Of a stretch of DNA of 64,000 bases, positions 8,633 to 16,491 are shown piece after piece. The notes beneath the pieces are model-generated. The model saw nothing but the letters and a program-made list of their open reading frames with translations, did no database searches and was not told the origin of the DNA. The stretch comes from an uncultured Elusimicrobiales bacterium (GTDB lineage: Bacteria; Elusimicrobiota; Elusimicrobia; Elusimicrobiales; Elusimicrobiaceae), in the NCBI GenBank assembly GCA_944324115.1, contig CALUVB010000012.1:1-64000 (forward strand), given 5' to 3'. Numbering within the stretch: position 1 is the first letter of the stretch; every line of letters begins with the position of its first letter. The position numbers and the translations under genes are program-made.

Positions 8633-8902
8633 TTATTTCCTTAATTTGAGTTCTTTGGTCACTTGCTGGTATTTGGCAAAATCAGATTTTTTCAAATACG
8701 CGAGCAAGCGTTTGCGCTGGCCGACCAGTTTGTTCAGGCCGCGTTCGCCGGCAAAGTCTTTCGGGTTGGCTTTGAGGTGATTGGAAATATAGCTGATGCG
8801 TTCGGTAATCAAAGCAATTTGCACGGCAGCAGAGCCGGTATCGTTGGGGCTGCTCTGAAATTTACCGATGATGTCTTTTCTGTCTTGTACGGAAAGTACC
8901 AT
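8633..8902 (-). CDS. rpsO: 30S ribosomal protein S15
   Basis: This 89-residue protein is the usual S15 length and carries the conserved pattern GSAAVQIALITERISYISNHL, then KDFAGERGLNKLVGQRKRLLAYL. S15 binds 16S rRNA in the platform of the small subunit. It leads an rpsO-pnp operon. The leader of about 108 nt begins near 9010 after a TGGTATAAT promoter, long enough to hold the autoregulatory structure known for S15 mRNAs in other bacteria (inference). Confidence 0.98.
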   Translation of the reverse strand: MVLSVQDRKDIIGKFQSSPNDTGSAAVQIALITERISYISNHLKANPKDFAGERGLNKLVGQRKRLLAYLKKSDFAKYQQVTKELKLRK

Positions 8903-9025
8903 TTTATTTTACACTTAGGTTGAAAACTGTTACGACCAAGCGTCCCATCTCCTTAGGAAACACCGAGCCGGAGTCCAACCTTCTCCTTTTTAGTTTTTTG
9001 TACCAGAGTACAGTTTATTATACCA
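8903..9025 (-). promoter_or_regulatory. rpsO promoter and long leader
   Basis: An extended -10 TGG-TATAAT occupies 9017-9025 on the minus strand, giving a start near 9010. The leader of about 108 nt contains complementary segments around GGTTGGACTCC and GGAGATGGGACG. A long structured leader suits S15 autoregulation, but the fold was not computed. Confidence 0.5.
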
Positions 9026-9065
9026 AAAAAAAGGCCAAAGAGCATATCTCTGCCCTTTGGCTTTT
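9025..9065 (-). terminator. Terminator after the DUF805 gene
   Basis: GCCAAAG (9034-9040) pairs with CTTTGGC (9055-9061); on the minus strand eight Ts follow. It also overlaps the rpsO promoter. Confidence 0.75.
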
Positions 9066-9098
9066 AAACAGTATAGCAAATCCGGCGCCTAATATAAA

Positions 9099-9476
9099 CT
9101 ACTCTTTGGGGGCAGGGCCGTATTTATTGGGGCGCCAATCCCCCTCCTCCATTAGCAAAACGCGGCAGGGATACTGGGCAAAACGCCAAAAATGAAACAG
9201 CGTGTACCAGCCGCTATAGCCCACATCGTGTCCGCGGCGCACCGCCGCCATAAACCCGGCCAAAACCAGCCACCCTAACATAATGCCAGCGAATGGTTTT
9301 AAGTGAGGATGAGTGCTATAGGCATAGTTATTAAGGATGCCCCAGCCGATTGCGATAAAAAAGAAAAAGAAAACAAAGTTGGCGTATCTTACGCGGCTGT
9401 CGCGCCCCCACGGACACCAAAACAGCAACAAACCTCTAATACCGCTTGTAACAAGGTAAATCAATTTTTCTAACAT
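9099..9476 (-). CDS. DUF805 family inner-membrane protein
   Basis: This 125-residue protein has about three hydrophobic segments (VRYANFVFFFFFIAIGWGI; LKPFAGIMLGWLVLAGFMAA; WYTLFHFWR). It has the DUF805 signature: a basic RRGHDVGYSGWYTL motif and a C-terminal NKYGPAP. The molecular function of DUF805 is unknown. It seems to be a single-gene unit with its own terminator. An inverted repeat (CCCGCCAAG/CTTGGCGGG, near 9502-9527) separates it from the small gene upstream. Confidence 0.85.
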   Translation of the reverse strand: MLEKLIYLVTSGIRGLLLFWCPWGRDSRVRYANFVFFFFFIAIGWGILNNYAYSTHPHLKPFAGIMLGWLVLAGFMAAVRRGHDVGYSGWYTLFHFWRFAQYPCRVLLMEEGDWRPNKYGPAPKE

Positions 9477-9563
9477 AATGACATTTTAGCACAAAGGAAC
9501 GCCCGCCAAGAGGGTTTGGGCTTGGCGGGCGAGGGGTTTTGTAGGAGGAGGTATGAATAAAAA

Positions 9564-9740
9564 TTAGATAAAGCTTACACCTAAATGCAGGCTGGCATAG
9601 CGTTCGGTATTGTAAATTTCTACATCGCTTAAAGTTTTAAAATCTTTAAATTCATTCTTCACCCAGGAGATTTCTCTCTCCAGGCGGCGTTTTTTCATTA
9701 CTTGCACTTTTCTGGTCAATACCATATTATTGCGTTTCAT
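9564..9740 (-). CDS. Small basic hypothetical protein (58 residues)
   Basis: The chosen ATG at 9740 has a Shine-Dalgarno sequence (GGGAG) 5 nt upstream. The longer frame back to 9869 lacks one and crosses inverted repeats. The product is very basic in its first half (MKRNNMVLTRKVQVMKKRRLE) and ends YASLHLGVSFI. It has no signal peptide or membrane segment and I recognise no family. The good ribosome binding site is the main evidence that it is real. Confidence 0.5.
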   Translation of the reverse strand: MKRNNMVLTRKVQVMKKRRLEREISWVKNEFKDFKTLSDVEIYNTERYASLHLGVSFI

Positions 9741-9814
9741 AACGGCTCCCATACAGCTTTGGGTTTTGTTTGCTTCCTTATTAACAGAATAACTTTTACG
9801 AAGAAAAACAGCCA

Positions 9815-9949
9815 GGGTCATTGGACCCAAAACCCCGCTTTTTTTGGGCCCAGTCTTTTGCTTGGGCAAAGGCCCAAAAAAGCAAGGTCCACGGGGCCCG
9901 TTTTTGTGGGATGCGGGCCTATATCAAAATAGGTCCTTTAGCCTATTTT
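9815..9949. repeat. Cluster of GGNCC-containing inverted repeats upstream of ppdK
   Basis: Several inverted repeats are packed together: GGGTCATTGGACCC (9815-9828), a long repeat with arms 9837-9850 and 9871-9883 (GCTTTTTTTGGGCC with GGCCCAAAAAAGC), GGGGCCC near 9893-9899, and AAAATAGG/CCTATTTT (9926-9949). All share GGNCC or GGCC cores. Some could be terminators, but no plus-strand gene ends here. Confidence 0.55.
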
Positions 9950-10081
9950 GTGTATCCTCGGGTAATAAAAAAAATCTTTTCTTTAAATAGGAAATATAAT
10001 ACAATATGAAAGTGCAAAACCTGTTTTACGGGGCGCTTCGTCGTGCCCCGCACGCTATTCCTTACGGAGAATGAATAAACA
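9950..10081 (+). promoter_or_regulatory. ppdK promoter and leader
   Basis: A TATAAT box lies at 9995-10000. The leader of about 75 nt has a GGGGC/GCCCC hairpin near 10029-10050 and a GGAG element before the ATG at 10082. Confidence 0.5.
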
Positions 10082-12877
10082 ATGGTAAAGAAAACTGTAA
10101 AAAAGACCGCCAAAAAAGCAGCAAAACCGGCGGCAAAGAAATCCGTTAAAATGGTATATGCTTTCGGCGGCGGCAAAGCCGACGGAAACGGTAAGATGAA
10201 AGAACTGCTGGGCGGCAAAGGCGCCAACCTGGCCGAAATGGCAGGACAGCTTAAACTGCCCGTCCCCCCTGGTTTTACGATTACCACCGAAGTATGCACC
10301 TACTACTGGAACAATAAAAAGACCTATCCCAAAACCTTAAAAGCCGATGTAGAAGCCAACCTCAAAAAAGTTGAAAAACTCACCAAAAAACAATTTGGTT
10401 CCGACAAAAACCCGCTTCTGGTGTCCGTACGCTCCGGCGCGCGCGCCTCTATGCCGGGTATGATGGAAACCATTTTGAACATCGGTTTGACCGAAAAGAC
10501 CATCCCGGGTATGATTGCCAAAACCGGCGACGAACGCTTTGTGTATGACGCTTACCGCCGCCTGATTATGATGTACTCCGACGTGGTGATGGAAAAAGCC
10601 GCCGGCATTGAACCCAAAGACGGCGAAGGCATCCGCAAAATTTTGGACGGTATGATGGGCGACGTAAAAGCCCGCCTGGGCGTTAAAGACGACACCGGCA
10701 TTCCGGCCGAAGAACTTAAAAAACTGTGTGTAGAATTTAAGAAAACGGTCAAAAAAGTCTTGGGCAAAGATTTCCCCGACGACCCGACCGAACAGCTTTG
10801 GGGCGCCATCGGCGCGGTGTTTGCCTCCTGGAACGGCAAACGCGCCATTGCCTACCGCAATATTGAAAACATTCCGCACGATTGGGGCACGGCCGTCAAC
10901 GTGCAAACAATGGTGTTTGGCAATATGGGCGACACTTCCGCCACCGGCGTGGCCTTTACCCGCAACCCGGGCAACGGCGACAGCCATTTTTACGGCGAAT
11001 ATTTAATCAATGCCCAGGGCGAAGACGTGGTGGCCGGTATCCGCACCCCCTCCCCGATGAACAAATGGTCTGCCAACGCCCATTCGGCCCATTTGCCCAC
11101 GCTGGAAAAAGTGATGCCCAAAGTGTACAAAGAATTGGATACCATTCAGAAACGTTTGGAAAAACATTTCCATGACATGTTGGATATTGAATTCACCATT
11201 GAACACGGCCGCCTGTGGATGCTGCAGTGCCGCGTAGGCAAACGCAACGGCACGGCCGCGGTGCAAATGGCGCTGGATATGTTGAAAGAACGCCTTATCA
11301 ATAAAGAGACGGCTGTCCTGCGCGTAACCCCGCACCAATTGGGCGAGCTGTTGCTGCCCGCCATTGACCCCAAAGCCGAAGCCCAGGCCAAACCGATTGC
11401 CAAAGGTTTACCGGCGGGCCCGGGAGGAGCCAGCGGCAAAATCGTGTTCAATTCTGACGATGCCATTAAATTGCAATCCGCCGGAGAAAACGCCATTTTA
11501 ATCCGCGAAGAAACTAACCCTGAAGATATTGAAGGCATGCGTGCCGCGGCTGGTATTTTGACACAGCGCGGCGGTATGACTTCTCACGCGGCCTTAGTGG
11601 CCCGCGGCTGGGGCAAATGCTGCATCGTAGGCTGCAGTGAATTGGAACTTAATACCGCCAAGAAAACCGTCAAAATGGGCAGCAAAACCTTTAAAGAAGG
11701 CGATAGCATTACTTTAAACGGGACCAAAGGCTGGGTCTATGACGGCGCTTTGAAAATGCTGCAAGCCGGAGAAGGCAACAAAAATCTGGCCGCTTTCCTC
11801 AAATTGGCCGACTCGGTACGCACGATGAAAGTGCGCGCCAATGCCGATACCCCCGAAGATGCAGCCAATGCGCGTAAATTTGGGGCAGAAGGTATCGGTC
11901 TGTTCCGCATTGAACATATGTTCTACGGCAAAAACTCCGATGAACCGTTGTTCATTTTGCGCAAAATGATTTTGTCCGGCAATGAAACAGAACGCAAGGC
12001 CGCGGTAAATGAACTCTTCTCCTATATGAAGAAAAGCATTAAAGAAACCATTAAAGCCATGGCCCCCTACAGCGTGACCATTCGCTTGATGGACCCCCCC
12101 TTGCATGAATTCGTGCCCACCTTGCTGCCTAAACAGCAAGAACTGGCCAAAGCGCTGGGTATTGATATGAAAACATTCCAGGAACGCGCGGCCGGCCTGC
12201 ACGAAGTCAACCCGATGATGGGCCACCGCGGTATCCGTTTGGGTGTAACTTATCCGGAAATCACGGAAATGCAATCCCGCGCTATTTTTGAAGCGGCGGC
12301 GGAGCTGATTAAAGAAGGCGTCAAAGCCGTACCGGAAGTAATGATTCCGCTGACCTGCGACGTCAACGAAATCGTCAAACAAAAAGAAATTATCCGCAAA
12401 GTATATGAAGAAGTGGTGGCTAAGACTAAAGTCAAAAAGCTCAACTTCTCCGTTGGTACGATGATTGAAATCCCGCGCGCTGCGGTCTTGGCTTATGAAG
12501 TGGCGCAGGAGGCGGATTTCTTCTCTTTCGGCACTAATGATTTGACGCAAATGACGTTCGGCTTCTCCCGCGACGATATCGGCGCCTTCCTGCCCGAATA
12601 CCTCAAACAGGGCGTATTAGACGCAGATCCGTTCCAAACGCTGGATCAACGCGGCGTGGGTATGCTTATTGAACATGCCGTAGCCGAAGGGCGCGAGGCA
12701 AAACCGAATCTCAAAATCGGTATCTGCGGCGAACACGGCGGAGATCCCGAAAGCGTGGAATTCTGCCACCGCGAAGGCTTCAATTATGTTTCTTGCTCGG
12801 CCTTCCGCGTGCCAATAGCGCGTTTGGCTGCTGCACAAGCTGCCGCCAAAGACGCATTGGCCAAGAAACGCAAATAA
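10082..12877 (+). CDS. ppdK: Pyruvate, phosphate dikinase
   Basis: This 931-residue enzyme interconverts pyruvate, ATP and phosphate with PEP, AMP and PPi. It has the N-terminal ATP-grasp domain starting at YAFGGGKADG, the swivelling phosphohistidine domain with GGMTSHAALVARGWG (His502), and the C-terminal PEP/pyruvate barrel with GICGEHGGD (Cys882). In gut anaerobes the enzyme often replaces or supplements pyruvate kinase. The first 24 residues are a Lys/Ala-rich extension (KKTVKKTAKKAAKPAAKK) not found in standard PPDK and like the tail of AccB. It is a single-gene unit with a strong terminator. Confidence 0.97.
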   Translation: MVKKTVKKTAKKAAKPAAKKSVKMVYAFGGGKADGNGKMKELLGGKGANLAEMAGQLKLPVPPGFTITTEVCTYYWNNKKTYPKTLKADVEANLKKVEKLTKKQFGSDKNPLLVSVRSGARASMPGMMETILNIGLTEKTIPGMIAKTGDERFVYDAYRRLIMMYSDVVMEKAAGIEPKDGEGIRKILDGMMGDVKARLGVKDDTGIPAEELKKLCVEFKKTVKKVLGKDFPDDPTEQLWGAIGAVFASWNGKRAIAYRNIENIPHDWGTAVNVQTMVFGNMGDTSATGVAFTRNPGNGDSHFYGEYLINAQGEDVVAGIRTPSPMNKWSANAHSAHLPTLEKVMPKVYKELDTIQKRLEKHFHDMLDIEFTIEHGRLWMLQCRVGKRNGTAAVQMALDMLKERLINKETAVLRVTPHQLGELLLPAIDPKAEAQAKPIAKGLPAGPGGASGKIVFNSDDAIKLQSAGENAILIREETNPEDIEGMRAAAGILTQRGGMTSHAALVARGWGKCCIVGCSELELNTAKKTVKMGSKTFKEGDSITLNGTKGWVYDGALKMLQAGEGNKNLAAFLKLADSVRTMKVRANADTPEDAANARKFGAEGIGLFRIEHMFYGKNSDEPLFILRKMILSGNETERKAAVNELFSYMKKSIKETIKAMAPYSVTIRLMDPPLHEFVPTLLPKQQELAKALGIDMKTFQERAAGLHEVNPMMGHRGIRLGVTYPEITEMQSRAIFEAAAELIKEGVKAVPEVMIPLTCDVNEIVKQKEIIRKVYEEVVAKTKVKKLNFSVGTMIEIPRAAVLAYEVAQEADFFSFGTNDLTQMTFGFSRDDIGAFLPEYLKQGVLDADPFQTLDQRGVGMLIEHAVAEGREAKPNLKIGICGEHGGDPESVEFCHREGFNYVSCSAFRVPIARLAAAQAAAKDALAKKRK

Positions 12878-12890
12878 AACCTATAGCTCT

Positions 12891-12926
12891 AATCCCGCCT
12901 TGTTTTTTGCAAGGCGGGATTTTTTG
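12891..12926 (+). terminator. Terminator after ppdK
   Basis: AATCCCGCCTT (12891-12901) pairs with AAGGCGGGATT (12911-12921), followed by a T-run. Confidence 0.88.
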
Positions 12927-12934
12927 GATTTTAT

Positions 12935-13444
12935 ATGTGCAATTCTGATAATCTTACTATTAATCCGGTTCTCTTCAATAAAATATTAATTTTATTATTT
13001 GGGGCGATTTGTTTGTGGTTTGCTTTTGCCACGGATTTGCTGCCTCAAGTTGCCCAAGACAAAAGCCAAAGCATCGGCCTCTTTTCTATTGGTGGCTGGC
13101 TCTTTTTGCTTAAACTGCTGTTTGTGGGCATGGGCGCGGCTGCTTTTGTTGTTTTTTTAGCGCCTTATCAAGTTAAAATTGCGCCTCAATCTATACAGGG
13201 CCCGATTTGTGCTTCTCCCGTACCGTGGCATGAAATTCAATGCGTAGAATATCATCAAGTACGCCATACAAAGATTTTGACTTTTCATATGAAAGAAGGC
13301 TGCTACGCACATACACGCATATTATATCTATTCCCTGCCAAACAAAAGTCTTTTGCTATTGTCCTTACCCAGTATAACGCCGACAATCAGCAGAAAATTT
13401 TAGACTTGGTAAAACAACATGCCGTATTGGAGAAAAAATCATGA
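12935..13444 (+). CDS. Hypothetical membrane protein, possible PH-like domain
   Basis: This 169-residue protein has two hydrophobic segments (ILILLFGAICLWFAFA, about 17-32; FLLKLLFVGMGAAAFVVFLA, about 57-76) and a soluble C-terminal part of strands with PVPWHEIQCVEY. That layout resembles small bacterial membrane proteins with a PH-like fold (inference). It overlaps the next gene by 4 nt (ATGA), so the two are translationally coupled. It follows the ppdK terminator closely and has no Shine-Dalgarno sequence. Function unknown. Confidence 0.72.
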   Translation: MCNSDNLTINPVLFNKILILLFGAICLWFAFATDLLPQVAQDKSQSIGLFSIGGWLFLLKLLFVGMGAAAFVVFLAPYQVKIAPQSIQGPICASPVPWHEIQCVEYHQVRHTKILTFHMKEGCYAHTRILYLFPAKQKSFAIVLTQYNADNQQKILDLVKQHAVLEKKS

Positions 13445-14028
13445 AAAAATTAAAAGATATTTTTTGGCTGTTGTTTTGGGGCATTATTGCTGGGGTTGTT
13501 TTTGTAGGCTGCATTTTGGGTTTTGGCAGTTTTGTAAACTGGCTAAATACGGCTCAAAATGCGCCAATGTCCGCTACGCTGTTTAGCACTGCGTTGGGGA
13601 TTTTTATTTGTTCACTTCTCTTTTTATTGTTTAAGGTTGCGGCGATTTTCCACAACAAAGTCACTTATAGGAATGCTGCCAAAATATTTTCGCCGGAATT
13701 ATTAAGATTTATCTATCGGGCTCCTTTGGCAAAAGCTGTTGTCCAACAAAGAGAAGACCAGATAGATAGCCTGCGCCTTGTGCCGGAATATACCCGCATA
13801 CAAACGCTTAATGCCCCCGTACACGAAGGCATTACCCCGCTGCATATTGCCGCCGCGTTGGGGTACAGAAAAATCTGCGTCAAACTGATTGTACAAGGGG
13901 CCAACCCTCGGGCACGCGACGCGCAAGGAAAAACTCCGCTGGATTATGCTGTTCGTTTTCACCAAACAGAAACGTGGGAATTGCTTTTGCAAACCCAATC
14001 ATCAAGCCCAAATAAAGATAATAAATAG
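13441..14028 (+). CDS. Membrane-anchored ankyrin-repeat protein, copy 1
   Basis: This 195-residue protein has two membrane segments (about 8-31 and 48-68) and a C-terminal ankyrin region: EGITPLHIAAALGYRKICVKLIVQGANP is one clear repeat, followed by a second partial repeat starting DAQGKTPLDYAV. Ankyrin repeats bind other proteins. The repeat domain probably faces the cytoplasm, but topology is not certain. It shares its plan with the gene at 14909. It is coupled to the upstream gene by a 4-nt overlap. Confidence 0.8.
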   Translation: MKKLKDIFWLLFWGIIAGVVFVGCILGFGSFVNWLNTAQNAPMSATLFSTALGIFICSLLFLLFKVAAIFHNKVTYRNAAKIFSPELLRFIYRAPLAKAVVQQREDQIDSLRLVPEYTRIQTLNAPVHEGITPLHIAAALGYRKICVKLIVQGANPRARDAQGKTPLDYAVRFHQTETWELLLQTQSSSPNKDNK

Positions 14029-14191
14029 AATTTCTTTTCCGCACAAACCTCTGCTCACAACGCGGGCTTTATAGAAGAAAATCCAATAAAAGCAATTATT
14101 GCAAAGTGGGGCATTAGGCTATTTAAAAGTCTTTTACAAAAGAAAAAGAACACTCAAAATTATTAAGAAATAAATCCTACGCAAAGAATGC

Positions 14192-14220
14192 TTGTTAGAC
14201 GTGTATTTTTCTACTATACT
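14192..14220 (+). promoter_or_regulatory. Promoter of TRL-like lipoprotein gene
   Basis: TTGTTA (14192-14197) and TATACT (14215-14220) are separated by 17 bp and lie upstream of the ATG at 14278, which has an AAGGAG ribosome binding site. Confidence 0.65.
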
Positions 14221-14277
14221 TTCAAATGGATAATATATATCCAAAACTCATAAAAATAACACGTAAGGAGAACTCTT

Positions 14278-14580
14278 ATGAAGAAGTTGTTGTTGATGGT
14301 GTTTGCGTGTGGCATTTTGTCTGCTTGTGCCACTCCCAGAACAGAAGTAGGGACTGCTCTTTTCAGCCAGACAAAGCAACCTTTGTTGGTAACTGAAGCC
14401 ACCGGCACCAAAACGGGCCGCGCCTGCGCGAAGAATATTTTAGGGTTGTACATCTCTGGCGATATGTCTATAGCAGCCGCCAAGAAAGCTGGCCGCATCT
14501 CCAAAGTTACTTCGGTAGATAAAGATATTAAAAGCTATGCCGTATATGCCGAGGTGTGCACTGTTGTAACTGGTTATTAA
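14278..14580 (+). CDS. TRL-like lipoprotein
   Basis: This 100-residue protein has a lipoprotein signal peptide with the lipobox LSAC (Cys17), so it is predicted to be lipid-anchored. The mature part (LFSQTKQPLLVTEATGTKTGRACAKN, then ILGLYISGDMSIAAAKKAGRISKVTSVD) matches the TRL-like family of small bacterial lipoproteins, whose function is unknown. It is a single-gene unit with its own promoter and terminator, set between two ankyrin genes. The start has a strong AAGGAG site. Confidence 0.85.
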   Translation: MKKLLLMVFACGILSACATPRTEVGTALFSQTKQPLLVTEATGTKTGRACAKNILGLYISGDMSIAAAKKAGRISKVTSVDKDIKSYAVYAEVCTVVTGY

Positions 14581-14585
14581 TAAAT

Positions 14586-14613
14586 ACCCCAGCTTTAGCT
14601 GGGGTCCTTTTTT
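14586..14613 (+). terminator. Terminator after TRL-like gene
   Basis: CCCCAGC-TTTA-GCTGGGG (14587-14604) is followed by TCC and a T-run. Confidence 0.85.
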
Positions 14614-14854
14614 AATAAAACCTCAGATTTATCCGGGGTTTTATCATGTAAAGAGAAATTCGGTTTCCTTTCTTATTTATCTTGCAGCGGCTGTAACTTT
14701 GCTTGGTAAAAATATTTCCCTCTTTGTGCCGAGACGAACAAATAGAGATCACGTTATTTGGTTGTGGACAAATATAATTGCAGTATCCCGCAGAAGCAGC
14801 CAAACCCGCTATAGCGGCTAGTTTAGACGATATCTAGCAAAAATAATATTTGTA
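14614..14854. other. Non-coding stretch between lipoprotein and ankyrin genes
   Basis: No convincing gene. A minus-strand frame at 14612-14803 has no ribosome binding site and no family features. The promoter of the next gene begins at 14855. Confidence 0.5.
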
Positions 14855-14883
14855 TTGACACAGCCTCGTCAAAGGATTAAACT
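14855..14883 (+). promoter_or_regulatory. Promoter of ankyrin gene 2
   Basis: TTGACA (14855-14860), a 17-bp spacer and TAAACT (14878-14883) precede the GGAG ribosome binding site and the ATG at 14909. Confidence 0.7.
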
Positions 14884-14908
14884 AATATAGTTCAAACATG
14901 GAGAAAAT

Positions 14909-15493
14909 ATGACGTGGGCCATCTTTTTTGTATTTCTTTTTTGTCTATTTTGGCTAAATCCCACTTTTATTGGGCTATTGTTGTGCATATTGCTGGCTGT
15001 TATATTTTATTTTGCGCGGCCGGTGTTAATGCGTATTGTATGGCGAATAGGTCTGCATAAAGATGTTAATCCAGACATTGTTAAATTTTTGAGCAAAGAA
15101 TTACAGCGCTTTCCATTACATCAAGCAGTTTTTTGGAATGATTTTTACAAAGTGGATAAACTACTGGACCAAGGCTATACCGTCGCCCACGAAACAGAAG
15201 ACGGACAAACCCCGCTGCATATAGCGGCTGAATGCAATCAGTTAGGAATGTGCGTTTTCTTGTTAAAAAACGGAGCGGAAATAGATGCCCTTGATAATTT
15301 TGGGGGCTCTCCTTTACATGCGGCCGCCGCTTGCCAAACCCAACTGCGGGTAATTAAATTTCTAATCAGACATGGCGCCAACCCGCATTTACGCGATTCC
15401 GCCGGCCTAACCCCTTTAGACGTGGCCCGCAAGTATCAACATCCGCTTATAGAACAATATTTGAAGTCTTTATCCTCCCAAGGAACTCGTTAA
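14909..15493 (+). CDS. Membrane-anchored ankyrin-repeat protein, copy 2
   Basis: This 194-residue protein starts with a long hydrophobic region (residues 2-46) that can form one or two membrane segments. It continues with at least three ankyrin repeats (DGQTPLHIAAECNQLGMCVF; GGSPLHAAAACQTQLRVIKFLI; AGLTPLDVARKYQHPLIEQYL). The plan matches the gene at 13441, so they look like diverged paralogues, but this copy has its own strong promoter. Partner and role are unknown. Confidence 0.85.
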   Translation: MTWAIFFVFLFCLFWLNPTFIGLLLCILLAVIFYFARPVLMRIVWRIGLHKDVNPDIVKFLSKELQRFPLHQAVFWNDFYKVDKLLDQGYTVAHETEDGQTPLHIAAECNQLGMCVFLLKNGAEIDALDNFGGSPLHAAAACQTQLRVIKFLIRHGANPHLRDSAGLTPLDVARKYQHPLIEQYLKSLSSQGTR

Positions 15494-15579
15494 TCTTGCT
15501 TGGACCGCAGCCTTGCGGAAAAAGGTGTATTCCTTGGCGGGTATTTACCAAAAGCCCTTTATTTTACTAAAATAGAGGA

Positions 15580-16179
15580 ATGAAGCCTTTTCCCATTATA
15601 ATTTCTTCCCCTTCTGGCGGCGGAAAAACCACCGTAGTGCAGCATGTGCTGCGGCGAGATAAAACACTGTGCCGGGTAATTACAGCCACCACCCGGGATC
15701 CGCGCGACGGGGAAAAAGACGGGAAAGACTATTATTTTTGGACCGAGAAACAATTTTTGTCCGCCGTTAAAAAAGGGCACATGCTGGAATGGGCGCAAGT
15801 GCATGCCCATTATTACGGAATACCCAAAAAGTCTGTAGACGGGTTGATAAAAAAAGGGCTTTATCCTGTCCTTGTTATTGATGTACAAGGCGCCAGAACT
15901 GTATCAAAAAAATATCCGCAGGCAGTTAAAATATTTATTATGCCGCCCAGCTTGAAAGTGCTGAAAGAACGCATTGCCGCACGCAAAGACCATACCCAAA
16001 ATATCGCGTTGCGTCTTAAAACGGCAAAACAGGAATTAAAAGAAATCGGCGCCTATCATTATGCCGTATTAAATGACGATTTAAAACAAGCAGTTTGCGA
16101 TACAATTGCCGTTATCCGGGCGGAGAAATTAAGCACTGCCCGCCGGGCAAAAAATTTAAAACTATCTAAAGTTATTTAG
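15580..16179 (+). CDS. gmk: Guanylate kinase
   Basis: This 199-residue protein converts GMP to GDP with ATP. The P-loop SPSGGGKTT (residues 9-17), the GMP-binding region with TTRDPRDGEKDGKDYYF and the lid region with RIAARKDHT support it. Length is normal. It heads the gmk-rpoZ-udg-priA row. A TAAAAT box ends only 6 nt before the ATG and the intervening AGAGGA resembles a Shine-Dalgarno sequence, so the mRNA leader is either absent or very short. Confidence 0.97.
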   Translation: MKPFPIIISSPSGGGKTTVVQHVLRRDKTLCRVITATTRDPRDGEKDGKDYYFWTEKQFLSAVKKGHMLEWAQVHAHYYGIPKKSVDGLIKKGLYPVLVIDVQGARTVSKKYPQAVKIFIMPPSLKVLKERIAARKDHTQNIALRLKTAKQELKEIGAYHYAVLNDDLKQAVCDTIAVIRAEKLSTARRAKNLKLSKVI

Positions 16180-16189
16180 GGAGCCAAAC

Positions 16190-16489
16190 ATGCCGAATAC
16201 AAAGACAGACAAGACCTTTGAGTCCGAACTCATGAACTTTGACGGGGACCGCTATGACGTGGTGGTGCTTGCGTCTATTTGGGCCAAAGAGCTGAAGAAG
16301 AAATCCGAATATAAAAACCAGCCGAACGCGGCCGTTATTAAAGTAGCGTTAGATGATATTCTTTCGGGCCGTATGAGCAAAGACGCCGTGTTGGAAATCA
16401 GCCGCCAAAATTTGGAAGCGGAACTAAAAGCTCAAGAAGAAGCCCGCAAAGAAGCCGAACGCAAAGCAAAAGAACCCTTAAAACTCTAA
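16190..16489 (+). CDS. rpoZ: RNA polymerase omega subunit
   Basis: This 99-residue protein begins like omega subunits (DRYDVVVLASIWAKELKKKS) and has AVIKVALDDILSGRM. It ends in a charged Glu/Lys/Ala helix. Omega helps assemble the beta' subunit. Its place just after gmk is the usual bacterial context and strengthens an otherwise short match. A GGGAG site precedes the ATG. Confidence 0.85.
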   Translation: MPNTKTDKTFESELMNFDGDRYDVVVLASIWAKELKKKSEYKNQPNAAVIKVALDDILSGRMSKDAVLEISRQNLEAELKAQEEARKEAERKAKEPLKL

Positions 16490-16491
16490 TC

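Noticed and set aside
9741-9869. 101-residue form of the small gene starting at 9869
   Set aside because: The upstream part crosses inverted repeats and lacks a ribosome binding site; the ATG at 9740 is better supported.
14612-14803. 63-codon minus-strand frame after the TRL-like gene
   Set aside because: No ribosome binding site; overlaps the terminator region and has no recognisable features.
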